The translations under genes and the position numbers were made by a program. Shown here one piece after another: positions 1 through 8,510 of a DNA stretch of 64,000 bases (the first letter of the stretch is position 1; the number at the start of each line of letters is the position of its first letter). The stretch covers positions 124,001 to 188,000 of the forward strand of contig CAVSGF010000010.1 in NCBI GenBank assembly GCA_963727415.1, in the 5' to 3' direction. This stretch comes from DASQPR01 sp963727415. Lineage in GTDB: Bacteria > Actinomycetota > Actinomycetes > Mycobacteriales > Micromonosporaceae. The notes beneath the pieces were generated by a model, which was not told where the DNA came from, made no database searches, and saw only the letters and a list, made by a program, of their open reading frames with translations.

Positions 1-862
1 TGTCGAGCAGGTCCGCCTCGGTACGGCCGATCAGCTCGCCGACCGAGTTGATGCCCTCGCGCTTGAGGCAGTTGTACGACCGGACGGTCAGGTCCAGCTC
101 CTCGATCGGCAGCGCCAGGTCGGCAGCCAGCTGCGCGTCCTGCGGCGACGGACCGATGTCGATGCCCTCGGCCTCCTCGTCCAGCTCCCGAGCCAGGCCG
201 AACAGCTCGACCAGGGTCGAGCCGGCCGAAGCCAGCGCGGTCCGCGGCGAGATCGACGCCTTGGTCTCGACGTCGATGATCAGGCGGTCGAAGTCGGTGC
301 GCTGCTCGACACGGGTGGCCTCGACGCGGTAGGTCACCTTCAGCACCGGCGAGTAGATCGAGTCGACCGGGATCCGGCCGATCTCGGCGCCGGAGCTCTT
401 GTTCTGCGTCGGCGGTCACGTAGCCGCGGCCGCGCTCGACGGTCAGCTCCATGTCGACGCCGGGCCTTGCCGTTCAGGCGTCGCCAGCTTCAGGTCCGGC
501 GTTGTGCACGCTGACGCCGGCCGGCGGCTGGATGTCACCCGCGGTGATGTCGCCCGGGCCCTGCTTGCGCAGGTACATGCTGACCGGCTCGTCGTGGTCG
601 GAGCTGACGCACAGCTCCTTGACGTTCATGACGAGCTCGACGACGTCTTCCTTGACGCCGGGGATGGTGGTGAACTCGTGCAGCACGCCGTCGATCTTGA
701 TCGAGGTGACCGCTGCGCCCGGGAATCGAGCTGAGGCAGCGTACGCCGCAGCGAGTTGCCGAGCGTGTAGCCGAAGCCCGGCTCCAGCGGCTCGATGATG
801 AACCGCGAGCGGGTCTCGGTGATCGGCTCTTCGGAGAGCGACGGTCGCTGTGAGATGAGCAC
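1..862 (-). CDS. rpoA: RNA polymerase alpha subunit, partial at left edge, frame broken by indels
   Basis: Alpha subunit of RNA polymerase; its N-terminal domain dimerises to nucleate core assembly and its C-terminal domain touches promoter DNA and activators. The GTG at 862 follows an AAGGAG site and opens VLISQRPSLSEEP, then EPGFGYTLGNSLRRT, the alpha-NTD signature. The gene leaves the window inside the C-terminal domain (RTEADLL). The frame is broken by at least six single-base insertions: about 735 (CTGCCTC for CTGCTC), 722 (CCCGGGC), 500 (AACGCCG), 483, 466 and 406 (GACGCAG). After removing them the protein reads normally, so I take them as sequence errors. It is the last gene of the alpha operon visible here, 221 nt after rpsD. 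Confidence 0.93.
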
Positions 863-1083
863 TTGCCTTCTCCTTGGTTCGGGCCACCCGCTATTTGAGC
901 GCCAGCACAAACGATGTTGCCGTGTGCTCGGTACCGTTTCAAAATCCGAGTCCGCTCTTGAAACGCGGACCCGATTTGGAGTCGATCCGCGACTCGCCGG
1001 CAAGGCGCACCGCAGCCGCCGTGTGCGAACGCACTCAAGGTTGCGGGCAACGCCGCCAGCGAGCGCGGAGCGACTCCACCAAA

Positions 1084-1713
1084 TCACTTCGAGTAGAGCT
1101 CGACGATCAGCTGCTCCTGCACCTGGGTGTCGATGACGCGCGAGCCGGCAGCGAGTGCACCAGGATCTTCATCTGGCTCGGGATGGCCTCGAGCCAGGCC
1201 GGCACCGGGCGTCGACCCGGCCTCGGCGGCGCGCGACGACGAACGGCGTCAGCTGGCGGGACTTCTCCCGGACCTCGACGATGTCGTGCTCGCTGACGCG
1301 GTACGACGGGATGTCGACCTTCTGGCCGTTGACCGTGATGTGGCCGTGCTTGACGAGCTGGCGGGCCATGTCGCGGGACTTGGCGTAGCCGGCGCGGTAG
1401 ACGACGTTGTCCAGCCGGGACTCGAGGATCTGCAGCAGCACCTCACCGGTCTTGCCGCTGCTTGGCCACGGCCTCCTCGTAGTAGCGGCGGAACTGCTTC
1501 TCCAGCACGCCGTAGACGCGGCGGGCCTTCTGCTTCTCGCGCAGCTGGAGCAGGTACTCGGTCTCCTTCAGGCGACCGCGGCCGTGCTGGCCGGGCGGGA
1601 AGGGACGCGACTCAAACGGGCACTTCGGGCCCATCGCACTTGCTGCCCTTGAGGAAGAGCTTCATCTTCTCGCGGCGGCAGCGGCGGCAGTCGGCACCTG
1701 TATAACGAGCCAT
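1084..1713 (-). CDS. rpsD: 30S ribosomal protein S4, frame broken by compensating indels
   Basis: S4 is a primary 16S rRNA binder that starts assembly of the small-subunit body. The ATG at 1713 gives MARYTGADCRRCRREKMKLF; the middle has the S4 RNA-binding domain (SRDMARQLVKHGHITVNGQ) and the end is QEQLIVELYSK before TGA. Total length, 630 nt, is exactly that of a 209-residue S4, but the frame shifts several times: extra C near 1636, two bases lost near 1450, extra C near 1219 and 1202, one base lost near 1140. The shifts cancel out, which is typical of sequencing error rather than gene decay. Starts 16 nt after the rpsK stop. Confidence 0.93.
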
Positions 1714-1729
1714 TTCTCTATTCTTCCCC

Positions 1730-2137
1730 TTAGACCCGGCGACGCTTCGGCGGACGGCAGCCGTTGTGCGGCTGGGGCGTGACGTCGGCGATCTGGCCGA
1801 CCTCGAGGCCGACGGCCTGCAGCGAACGGATGGCGGTCTCGCGGCCGGAGCCCGGACCCTTCACGAACACGTCGACCTTGCGCATGCCGTGCTCCATCGC
1901 GCGCCGGGCGGCCGCCTCGGCGGCCAACTGCGCGGCGAACGGGGTCGACTTGCGCGAGCCCTTGAAGCCGACCTGGCCGGCCGAGGCCCAGGAGATCACG
2001 GCCCCGGTCGGGTCGGTGATCGACACGATCGTGTTGTTGAACGTGCTCTTGATGTGCGCCTGCCCGTGGGCGACGTTCTTGCGTTCCTTGCGCCGGACCT
2101 TCTTGACTGGGCCCCCAGCGCGTGCCTTCGGTGGCAT
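1730..2137 (-). CDS. rpsK: 30S ribosomal protein S11
   Basis: S11 lines the platform of the 30S subunit near the mRNA exit and the anti-Shine-Dalgarno helix. From ATG 2137 the 135-residue protein begins MPPKARAGGPVKKVRRKERK, carries the S11 core (GQAHIKSTFNNTIVSITD, then GPGSGRETAIRSLQ) and ends PHNGCRPPKRRRV, all as in the family and at its usual length. Reading frame is intact. It lies 34 nt after rpsM and 16 nt before rpsD in the alpha operon. An upstream in-frame start at 2350 would add an unrelated leader and overlap rpsM, so I reject it. Confidence 0.97.
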   Translation of the reverse strand: MPPKARAGGPVKKVRRKERKNVAHGQAHIKSTFNNTIVSITDPTGAVISWASAGQVGFKGSRKSTPFAAQLAAEAAARRAMEHGMRKVDVFVKGPGSGRETAIRSLQAVGLEVGQIADVTPQPHNGCRPPKRRRV

Positions 2138-2171
2138 ATCGGTATGCGCTCCTAGATCCGCTGCTTCGATG

Positions 2172-2553
2172 TCACTTCTTGCCGGCCTTCTTCTTGCCGG
2201 CGACGGTGCGCTTGGGTCCCTTGCGGGTACGCGCGTTGGTACGGGTCCGCTGCCCGCGAACCGGCAGGCCACGGCGATGCCGGATGCCCTGGTAGCAGCC
2301 GATCTCCACCTTGCGCCGGATGTCCGCGGCGACCTCACGGCGCAGGTCACCCTCGACCTTGTAGTTCGCTTCGATGTGGTCGCGAAGCTGCAGGATCTCG
2401 TCGTCGGTGAGGTCCTTGGCGCGCTTGTCCGGCGAGATGCCGGTCGCCGCGAGCGTTTCGGTGGCCCGGGTACGGCCGATACCGAAGATGTAGGTGAGCG
2501 CGATCTCCATCCGCTTCTCGCGCGGGAGGTCGACGCCGAGTAAGACGTGCCAT
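2172..2553 (-). CDS. rpsM: 30S ribosomal protein S13, one frameshift just after the start
   Basis: S13 sits in the 30S head, bridging to the large subunit and contacting the P-site tRNA. The ATG at 2553 follows GAGGAG at good spacing and reads MARL; the body (GVDLPREKRMEIALTYIFG, then GCYQGIRHRRGLPVRGQRT) and Lys-rich tail AGKKKAGKK are in the next frame. One extra base around 2537-2541 (CTTACTCGGC) explains the break; removing it gives a standard 126-residue S13. The alternative, an upstream start at 2666 in the body frame, would give a non-homologous leader, so the indel is preferred. Second ribosomal gene after rpmJ in the alpha operon. Confidence 0.92.
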
Positions 2554-2783
2554 GTGTGGGCGTACTCCTCGTGTTTACGGAGAGGTCTGCGCCCGCTCCG
2601 CCCCGCCTGCCCGGGCGGGCCCCGGCCTCTCACCGGGGGTTGGACCACGAGTTCGCCAATCGGCACATAAACGATGCCGTTCGTGCTCGTCGCGGCTGGA
2701 ACGAGCTGTTGATTTGTCTGGTCGGGCTGCTGGACGCGAGTCCGCGACGCCGGAGCACGGCGGGCCGGTATCCGGCCGGCCGG

Positions 2784-2897
2784 TCAGCCCTGGCGCTGCT
2801 TGTGGCGCGGGTCGGAGCAGATGACCATGACCCGCCCATGGCGCCGGATCACCCGGCACTTCTGGCAGATCTTCTTGACGCTCGGCTTGACCTTCAC
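2784..2897 (-). CDS. rpmJ: 50S ribosomal protein L36 (zinc form)
   Basis: The smallest 50S protein, binding 23S rRNA at the base of the subunit. The GTG at 2897 is preceded by GAGAAGG and encodes 37 residues (M)KVKPSVKKICQKC to RHKQRQG, exactly the family length. The CxxC, later Cys and His (CQKC, VICS, DPRHK) are all kept, so this is the zinc-binding C+ paralogue rather than the zinc-independent one. It lies 105 nt after infA and 230 nt before rpsM, the common bacterial infA-rpmJ-rpsM order. The rpmJ-rpsM gap contains GC-rich inverted repeats around 2760-2785 but no further gene. Confidence 0.95.
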   Translation of the reverse strand: MKVKPSVKKICQKCRVIRRHGRVMVICSDPRHKQRQG

Positions 2898-3002
2898 GGT
2901 TTGCCTTCTCTTGTGGTGACTCGGTTTGAACGTTCGTACTGACCCGGTTAATCGACAGCACGGCACGAACGCCGTGCGGCTGCCTCAGACGGGAACGACG
3001 CC

Positions 3003-3224
3003 TTACTTGTAGCGGTAGACGATGCGCCCACGAGTCAGGTCGTACGGCGAAAGCTCGACGACGACCCGATCCTCGGGCAGGATGCGGATGTAGTTCTGCC
3101 GCATCTTGCCGCTGATGTGTGCCAAGACCTTGTGGCCGTTGGCGAGTTCCACCCGGAACATCGCATTCGGGAGTGGCTCGATTACCCGGCCCTCGATCTC
3201 GATGGCCCCATCTTTTTTCGGCAT
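3003..3224 (-). CDS. infA: Translation initiation factor IF-1
   Basis: IF-1 blocks the ribosomal A site during initiation and helps IF-2 and IF-3 select the start codon. The 73-residue protein MPKKDGAIEIEGRVIEPLPN to RGRIVYRYK is the full single OB-fold (S1-like) domain with the family motif NGHKVLAHISGKMR. The ATG at 3224 has a GGAGGA site 4-5 nt upstream. A perfect 14-bp palindrome lies directly upstream of that site (3235-3248). Upstream of it are 290 nt with no gene, so infA probably has its own promoter and starts the infA-rpmJ-rpsM-rpsK-rpsD-rpoA transcript. Confidence 0.97.
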   Translation of the reverse strand: MPKKDGAIEIEGRVIEPLPNAMFRVELANGHKVLAHISGKMRQNYIRILPEDRVVVELSPYDLTRGRIVYRYK

Positions 3225-3234
3225 ATCCTCCGCT

Positions 3235-3248
3235 ACCTGACGTCAGGT
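3235..3248. promoter_or_regulatory. 14-bp perfect palindrome before infA
   Basis: ACCTGACGTCAGGT is a perfect 14-bp palindrome just 5' of the infA ribosome-binding site. It could be an operator or the tip of a leader hairpin. The 290-bp gap from 3225 to 3514 holds no gene and no other structure I can support, and it should contain the infA promoter. Function is inferred only. Confidence 0.35.
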
Positions 3249-3514
3249 CTATTGACTAGTGCGCTTTGCCCATTCACGATCGGCGGAGAACCACCGTCAC
3301 GTGCCAGCCGCGGCTCTGCTCGCCAGCAGGGACCCGCCTCGCTTAGAGGGAACGAAGCGGCCGCCTGAAAGACGGCATAACAGAGTGGACGCTGCGCGCC
3401 GGTTAGCCAGTGTACGCGTCGGCGACTTGCTGGGGCAAACCCGGCCCCCGCGCCCGGGCGTGTCCTCGGCCACTACCGGCAAGCCGTTGACCTCGCCAAG
3501 TGGCCACCCGTTTG

Positions 3515-4126
3515 TCAGTCGGCGTCCCAATCCCGGTGATCATGGTGATCACGACGCCCGCGGTGCTCACGGCGCTCACGGCGCTCCGCCTCCCGACGGA
3601 CCCGGCGCTCTTCGGCCCGACGGGCCCGGCGCTCCGCCTCGGTGCGTGGCTGGCCCTGTATGAGACCACCGATCGTCGAGGCGACGAGCACGGCGCCCCA
3701 CGGGCCGATCACCCAGATCGGCCAGAAGTATGTCGGATGCCCGCCCCCGGCGAGCCAGGTGGCGAGCCAGATCGCGGTGACGATCAGGCTGGTGCTGATC
3801 CAGCCGCTCCACATCCCGTAGATCCACTTACGGGTGGTGTGAGCTTGGGCCGGGCCCGGACGATCATACGGCGTGACCTGTGATCGCGCCGCCGGTGCGA
3901 CCTCCGGAAGGTCGGACAGCGGCGCCTTCAAATCGGCGTAGGTCTTGGCGGCGTACACCTCGCGCAGCCGATCGTCGTACTCATCCAGGGTCAGCCGGCC
4001 CTCATCGAGGGCCACCTTAAGCTGATCCGCCACGCGCTGCCGATCCGCGTCCGAGGCGCGAAGATGGTCTGGTTGCTCCGGCACGGATACGAGAATGCCA
4101 TTGGTGTCCGTTCCCTCGCCACTCAA
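3515..4126 (-). CDS. DUF1707 domain membrane protein
   Basis: A protein of about 190-203 residues. Its N-terminal part, LRASDADRQRVADQLKVALDEG then RLTLDEYDDRLREVYAAKTY, is the actinobacterial DUF1707 domain, a short helical domain of unknown role. It is followed by two hydrophobic segments (WISTSLIVTAIWLATWLAGG and IWVIGPWGAVLVASTIGGL) and a highly charged Arg/Glu/His tail ending RRDHHDHRDWDAD. So it is a small membrane protein with a basic cytoplasmic tail. The start is uncertain: TTG at 4126, or a GTG near 4084 (VPEQPDHLRASD). It is divergent from the methyltransferase gene with about 80 bp between them. Confidence 0.8.
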   Translation of the reverse strand: MSGEGTDTNGILVSVPEQPDHLRASDADRQRVADQLKVALDEGRLTLDEYDDRLREVYAAKTYADLKAPLSDLPEVAPAARSQVTPYDRPGPAQAHTTRKWIYGMWSGWISTSLIVTAIWLATWLAGGGHPTYFWPIWVIGPWGAVLVASTIGGLIQGQPRTEAERRARRAEERRVRREAERRERREHRGRRDHHDHRDWDAD

Positions 4127-4205
4127 GGTTGCCGCGAGCCGGTCAGAACGCCCGTAGCATCGAATGAATGGGCGCCAGCGGGCCCTTCACGCGACGGAGC
4201 GCATC

Positions 4206-5300
4206 ATGACTACCACGGATCAGCTCACCAGCACCGACCCGGTCGAAGAGCTTGCCGGGCGGGTCTTCTCATCGGGTGTGGCCGCACTTGAACTCACCAC
4301 CGTCTATCTCGGTCAGCAACTGGGTCTGTACCAGGTTCTCGCCGATCATGGTCCGGTCACCGCGGCGCGGCTGGCCGAACTGGCCGGAATCGACGCGCGG
4401 TACGCCCGGGAATGGCTGCAGGCTCAAGCCCTCACCGGCTACGTGACGGCCGACCAGCCGGATCTGGAACGAGCGCGGTTCACCCTGGTTCCGGGCGGTC
4501 GCGAGGTGTTCGTCGACGTCTTGTCGCCGACCTACCTGGCGCCACTGGCTCAGGCGGTGGCGGCCACCACCCGGGTACTCCCGGACCTGGTGGAGGCGTA
4601 CCGGACCGGAGCCGGTCTTCCATACGGGGCGTACGGGCCCGATGCGGTCGACGCACAGGGCGCCTTGAACCGCCCGGCGTTCGCGCATGAACTCGTGTCG
4701 GCGTGGATTCCCGCGATGCCGTCGGTGGCCGAGCGGCTCGCCCACGGGGACACCCGTGTCGCCGACATCGGATGCGGCGTGGGCTGGTCCACCATCGCGC
4801 TGGCCGAGGGATACCCCGATCTGCGAATCGACGGCTTCGACTCGGACCCGGCTTCGATCGAGCGGGCCCGTCACAATGCCGCCGAGCACAAGGTCGCCGA
4901 CCGGGTCACCTTCGAGCTCGCCGACATGGGCGAGGCCAGCCGCCCGGGGACGTACGACGTCGAGTTCATGTTCGAATGCCTGCACGACCTCTCGCATCCG
5001 GACCAGGTTCTCCGGATCGCCAAGGCGAACCTGAAGCCGGACGGCGAGCTGGTGGTGATGGACGAACGCACCGACGAGACGGCCATAATGCCGTCGGACG
5101 ACCCGGTGCAGCGATTCTTCGGCGCGGTCAGCGCCGTGTGGTGTCTCCCGCAAGGCCGCACGACGCCGGATGCGCATCCGATCGGCACCGTCATCCGCCC
5201 GGACGACCTGCGCGAAGCGGCCACCGACGCGGGCTTCGGCTCGATTGAAATCGCGCCCGTGGATCACCCGGTGTTCCGGTTCTACCGGCTCACCCGATAG
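4206..5300 (+). CDS. Class I SAM-dependent methyltransferase with winged-helix N-terminus
   Basis: A 364-residue enzyme. Residues about 20-80 (VYLGQQLGLYQVLADHG, VTAARLAELAGIDARYAREW) form the winged-helix dimerisation domain seen in O-methyltransferase-like and Rv2258c-type proteins. The Rossmann domain follows with the SAM motif VADIGCGVGWST (about residue 180), an acidic ribose-binding loop (IDGFDSDP) and later motifs (FMFECLHDLSHPDQVL, LKPDGELVVMDE). The ATG at 4206 follows ACGGAG at 8 nt; an in-frame ATG at 4164 is less well placed. Substrate is unknown. It is the only plus-strand gene in the ribosomal region and is convergent with map (7 bp between stops). Confidence 0.88.
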   Translation: MTTTDQLTSTDPVEELAGRVFSSGVAALELTTVYLGQQLGLYQVLADHGPVTAARLAELAGIDARYAREWLQAQALTGYVTADQPDLERARFTLVPGGREVFVDVLSPTYLAPLAQAVAATTRVLPDLVEAYRTGAGLPYGAYGPDAVDAQGALNRPAFAHELVSAWIPAMPSVAERLAHGDTRVADIGCGVGWSTIALAEGYPDLRIDGFDSDPASIERARHNAAEHKVADRVTFELADMGEASRPGTYDVEFMFECLHDLSHPDQVLRIAKANLKPDGELVVMDERTDETAIMPSDDPVQRFFGAVSAVWCLPQGRTTPDAHPIGTVIRPDDLREAATDAGFGSIEIAPVDHPVFRFYRLTR

Positions 5301-5307
5301 ACCTGCG

Positions 5308-6147
5308 TCAGGCGCGATCGGTGAGCAGGTCGCCCAGCCGAGCCCGACCACCGTCGGCCGCCGTGGTTACCAGCACACCGTCGTCGAAGATGGCCACCGT
5401 GTGCTCCACGTGCACGGCCATTGACCCGTCACGGGTCACCACCGTCCAGCCGTCGTCGAGTTCGGCGGTCCGTGGCGAGCCCAGGGTGATCATCGGCTCG
5501 ATCGCGAGCGCCATGCCGGGAACCAGCGCCGGGCCCTTGCCGGGCCGACCGTGGTTGAGCACGTGCGGGTCCTGATGCATCTCGGTGCCGATACCGTGCC
5601 CGCCGTAACCGTCGACGATGCCGTACCGGCCGCGCGACTTGATCTCCGCCTCGATCGCATGCGAGATGTCGGTAAGCCGGCCCTTGCCCGAGGCGGCACC
5701 ACGAGCCATCGCCTCGATCCCCGCCCACATCGACGCCTCAGCGACCTCGGCCAGGCGTACCAGTTCCGGCCTGACGTCGCCGACCGGGACGGTGATGGCC
5801 GAGTCGCCGTGCCAGCCGTCCAGGATGGCGCCGCAGTCGATGGAGATCAGGTCGCCCTCGCCGAGCACCGCCGACCGGGACGGGATGGCGTGCACCACCT
5901 GATCATTCACCGACGAGCAGATCGATGCCGGGAAGCCCTGGTAACCCTTGAACGACGGGATCGCCCCGGCGTCCCGGATCGTCTCCTCGGCGATCCGATC
6001 AAGGTCAGCGGTGCTCACTCCGGGTGCGACGGCGGCCGCCATCCGCTCCAGCGCGGCGTGGACTACCAAGCCGGCAGCCCGCATCTTGAGCAGTTGTTCC
6101 GGCGTCTTGTACTGGATGTTCAGGTGGGCGCTTCGCACGCTATCCAC
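5308..6147 (-). CDS. map: Methionine aminopeptidase, type I
   Basis: Removes the initiator methionine from nascent proteins with small second residues. The 279-residue protein has the pita-bread fold markers in order: NDQVVHAIP (substrate His), SIDCGAILDGWHGDSAI (two metal Asp), GYGGHGIGTEMH (metal His), LAIEPM and VHVEHTV (two metal Glu), so all five ligands are present. The GTG at 6147 overlaps the adk stop by 8 nt, fitting translational coupling in a secY-adk-map operon, the standard actinobacterial arrangement. In many relatives infA follows directly; here the DUF1707 and methyltransferase genes intervene. Confidence 0.96.
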   Translation of the reverse strand: MDSVRSAHLNIQYKTPEQLLKMRAAGLVVHAALERMAAAVAPGVSTADLDRIAEETIRDAGAIPSFKGYQGFPASICSSVNDQVVHAIPSRSAVLGEGDLISIDCGAILDGWHGDSAITVPVGDVRPELVRLAEVAEASMWAGIEAMARGAASGKGRLTDISHAIEAEIKSRGRYGIVDGYGGHGIGTEMHQDPHVLNHGRPGKGPALVPGMALAIEPMITLGSPRTAELDDGWTVVTRDGSMAVHVEHTVAIFDDGVLVTTAADGGRARLGDLLTDRA

Positions 6148-6799
6148 CGTACGAGCGGAGCGCGTCGATCGCTCGCACCGTGATGTCCTCGACCAGCCCG
6201 GCCGCGTCGATCCCGACCAGCTTTCCCTGACCGCCGTAGAAGTCGATCAGTGGTGCGGTCTTCTCGGCGTACTCATCGAGGCGCTTGGCGATGGTCTCCG
6301 GCTTGTCGTCATCACGCTGGTACAGCTTGCCGCCGCAGCGATCGCAGATGCCGTCCTTGGTGGGGGCATCGAACTCGACGTGCCAGATCTTGGCGCAGTT
6401 GGGCGTCGGGCAGGTGCGCCGACCGGACAGCCGGCGGATCACCTCGTCGTTGTCGACGACAAGTTCCAGCACGACGTCAAGCTGATTGCCGAGATCGGCG
6501 AGCATCTTGTCCAACTCGACGGCCTGCGGCACGGTGCGTGGGAAGCCGTCGAGCAGGAACCCGTCCGTGGCATCCGGCTCAGCCAGCCGGTCGCGGACCA
6601 TGTTGATGGTCACCTCGTCGGGTACCAGCTTCCCGTCATCCATGTACCGCTTGGCCTCAAGCCCGAGTGGCGTGCCCTGACTGACATTGGCACGGAAGAT
6701 ATCCCCGGTGGAGATCTTCGGCACGGACAAGTGCGCGGCAATGAACTCCGCCTGCGTACCCTTGCCGGCGCCGGGCGGGCCTACGAGAACCAACCTCAT
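6140..6799 (-). CDS. adk: Adenylate kinase
   Basis: Interconverts ATP + AMP and 2 ADP. From ATG 6799 the protein is 219 residues: P-loop GPPGAGKGTQ at residue 7, the AMP-binding region (TGDIFRANV, DGFPRT) and a long-form LID with four cysteines (CPTPNC and CDRC), so the LID is zinc-binding. I chose this ATG because GGAGGTGGG lies 7-8 nt upstream; an in-frame start at 6844 adds 15 unrelated residues. Lies 51 nt after secY and overlaps map by 8 nt. Confidence 0.97.
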   Translation of the reverse strand: MRLVLVGPPGAGKGTQAEFIAAHLSVPKISTGDIFRANVSQGTPLGLEAKRYMDDGKLVPDEVTINMVRDRLAEPDATDGFLLDGFPRTVPQAVELDKMLADLGNQLDVVLELVVDNDEVIRRLSGRRTCPTPNCAKIWHVEFDAPTKDGICDRCGGKLYQRDDDKPETIAKRLDEYAEKTAPLIDFYGGQGKLVGIDAAGLVEDITVRAIDALRSYGG

Positions 6800-6850
6800 C
6801 GGACCCACCTCCGCCGCTGTCGCATTGTCCTGGTCACGTACCAACTCCCA

Positions 6851-8176
6851 CTACCGGAGGAAGCCCTCGTAGTTGCGCTGCAGCAGCTGGCTTTCGATCT
6901 GCTTCACCGTATCCAGCGCGACACCGACGATGATCAGCACGGCGGTGCCACCGAACGGGAAGTTCTGCTTGTTGCCGCCCACCATGCCGATGAACAGGTT
7001 CGGCAGGATCGCGATGATGCCCAGATAGAGGGCGCCCGGGAAGGTGATGCGGCTGAGGATGTACTCGAAGTACTGCGCGGTCGGCTTGCCGGGCCGGATG
7101 CCCTGCACGAATCCGCCGTACTTCTTCATGTCGTCGGCGACCTGCGTCGGGTTGAACGTGATCGACACGTAGAAGTACGTGAAGAAGAGGATGAGCAGGA
7201 AGTACAGCGAGATGTTGACCCAACTCGACGGGTTGGTCACGTAGTTGGCGAGGAACCGCGCGAATCCGCTGGTGGCGTTGTTGCCCATCAGCTGCAGGGC
7301 CAGGGAGGGCAGGTAGAGCAGCGATGACGCGAAGATCACTGGGATAACGCCGGCCTGGTTGACCTTCAACGGGATGTAGGTGGATGTGCCGCCGTACATG
7401 CGCCGGCCGACCATGCGCTTGGCGTATTGGACCGGAATCCGGCGTTGCGCCTGTTCCATGAAGACCACCGCGGTGATCACCACCACGCCGATCAGCATGA
7501 TGATGCTGAACAGCCCCCAGGTGGTCGCGGCCTTGATCTGCCGGCCTTCGGCGGGGAGCCGGGCCGCGATCGAGGTGAAGATCAGAACCGACATGCCGTT
7601 GCCGACGCCCCGGTCGGTGACCATCTCACCGAGCCACATGATGACGCCGGTACCGGCGGTCATGGTGATCACCAGGACGGTCAGGGTCAGCCACAGCGGG
7701 ATGCCCTTGGTCTGCGGAACGATGTCCTGGTTGCACTGGTTGCCGAACAGGGCACCGGTACGGGCCAGCGCCACGAACGCCGAAGCTTGCAGGACCGCGA
7801 GGCCGAGCGTCAGGTACCGGGTGTACTGAGTGATCTTGGCCTGGCCGGACTGGCCTTCCTGGCGCAGCGTCTCCAGCCGTGGGATCACCACGGTGAGCAG
7901 CTGAAGGATGATGCTCGCGGTGATGTACGGCATAATGCCCAGCGCGAACACCGACAGTTGCAGCAGCGCCCCACCGGAGAACAGGTCAAGAAGCGCGAAG
8001 ACGCCGTTGCCGCTCTTTGGAATCTGATCCAGACAGGCCTGGACGTTCTTGTACGACACGCCAGGGCTGGGCACCGTCGCGCCGAGCCGGTAGATGGCGA
8101 TCATTCCGACCGTAAACAGCAGCTTTTTGCGCAGGTCAGGCGTCTTGAACGCACTGCCAAAAGCACTGAGCAACAC
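6851..8176 (-). CDS. secY: Preprotein translocase subunit SecY
   Basis: The channel-forming subunit of the SecYEG translocon in the cytoplasmic membrane. The GTG at 8176 has AGGAGG 6-7 nt upstream and gives VLLSAFGSAFKTPDLRKKLLF, the usual SecY opening, for 441 residues with ten predicted membrane spans (for example LLFTVGMIAIYRLGATVPSPG and ITASIILQLLTVVIPRLE). The plug region and the C-terminal cytoplasmic tail (KQIESQLLQRNYEGFLR) are present. First gene of secY-adk-map. It is separated from rplO by 334 nt with a hairpin, so it is probably transcribed partly from its own promoter. Confidence 0.97.
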   Translation of the reverse strand: MLLSAFGSAFKTPDLRKKLLFTVGMIAIYRLGATVPSPGVSYKNVQACLDQIPKSGNGVFALLDLFSGGALLQLSVFALGIMPYITASIILQLLTVVIPRLETLRQEGQSGQAKITQYTRYLTLGLAVLQASAFVALARTGALFGNQCNQDIVPQTKGIPLWLTLTVLVITMTAGTGVIMWLGEMVTDRGVGNGMSVLIFTSIAARLPAEGRQIKAATTWGLFSIIMLIGVVVITAVVFMEQAQRRIPVQYAKRMVGRRMYGGTSTYIPLKVNQAGVIPVIFASSLLYLPSLALQLMGNNATSGFARFLANYVTNPSSWVNISLYFLLILFFTYFYVSITFNPTQVADDMKKYGGFVQGIRPGKPTAQYFEYILSRITFPGALYLGIIAILPNLFIGMVGGNKQNFPFGGTAVLIIVGVALDTVKQIESQLLQRNYEGFLR

Positions 8177-8510
8177 TTGCTTCCTCCTGCGCGGAGCGGC
8201 CGCGATCACGGCGTCGGGGGCGGTTGTATATAACAGGTACCGTTTGGCGGACTCTAACAGTCGAACCGAATGGCAATGTCGCCACCTTCGGCATGACCGC
8301 GCGAGTGGCGCCCAGGTTACCCGGGCGCCCGGTTGATCCGGCTCCGTGAGGTGCCGTTTTGCCGCTGCCTCGGCGCCCTCGAAAGGGCGCCGATTTGGTA
8401 CAGGCTTCCGTGCGGTTACAAGCGCACGCGACTACATTAGGTGCAATCGCGGCGCCCGGCCAGTTATGTATGCAACTGAACGAGCGCCGCGATGTGGTTT
8501 TGCCTATTTG
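8177..8510. other. rplO-secY intergenic region with hairpin
   Basis: No gene is seen in these 334 bp. They contain a 9-bp perfect stem, CGGCGCCCT / AGGGCGCCG around a CGAA tetraloop, at 8371-8392. In the direction of transcription it lies 118 nt after the rplO stop. It lacks a T-run, so it may be a weak terminator, a processing site or part of a secY leader. Confidence 0.5.
8371..8392 (-). terminator. Stem-loop between rplO and secY
   Basis: A 9-bp perfect stem with a four-base CGAA loop. There is no clear T-tract on either strand, so termination is possible but unproven; partial attenuation between the spc block and secY is the simplest reading. Confidence 0.35.

Noticed and set aside
5948..7327. 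A 459-codon plus-strand frame opposite map, adk and secY
   Set aside because: It crosses three conserved genes as antisense and has no homology features.
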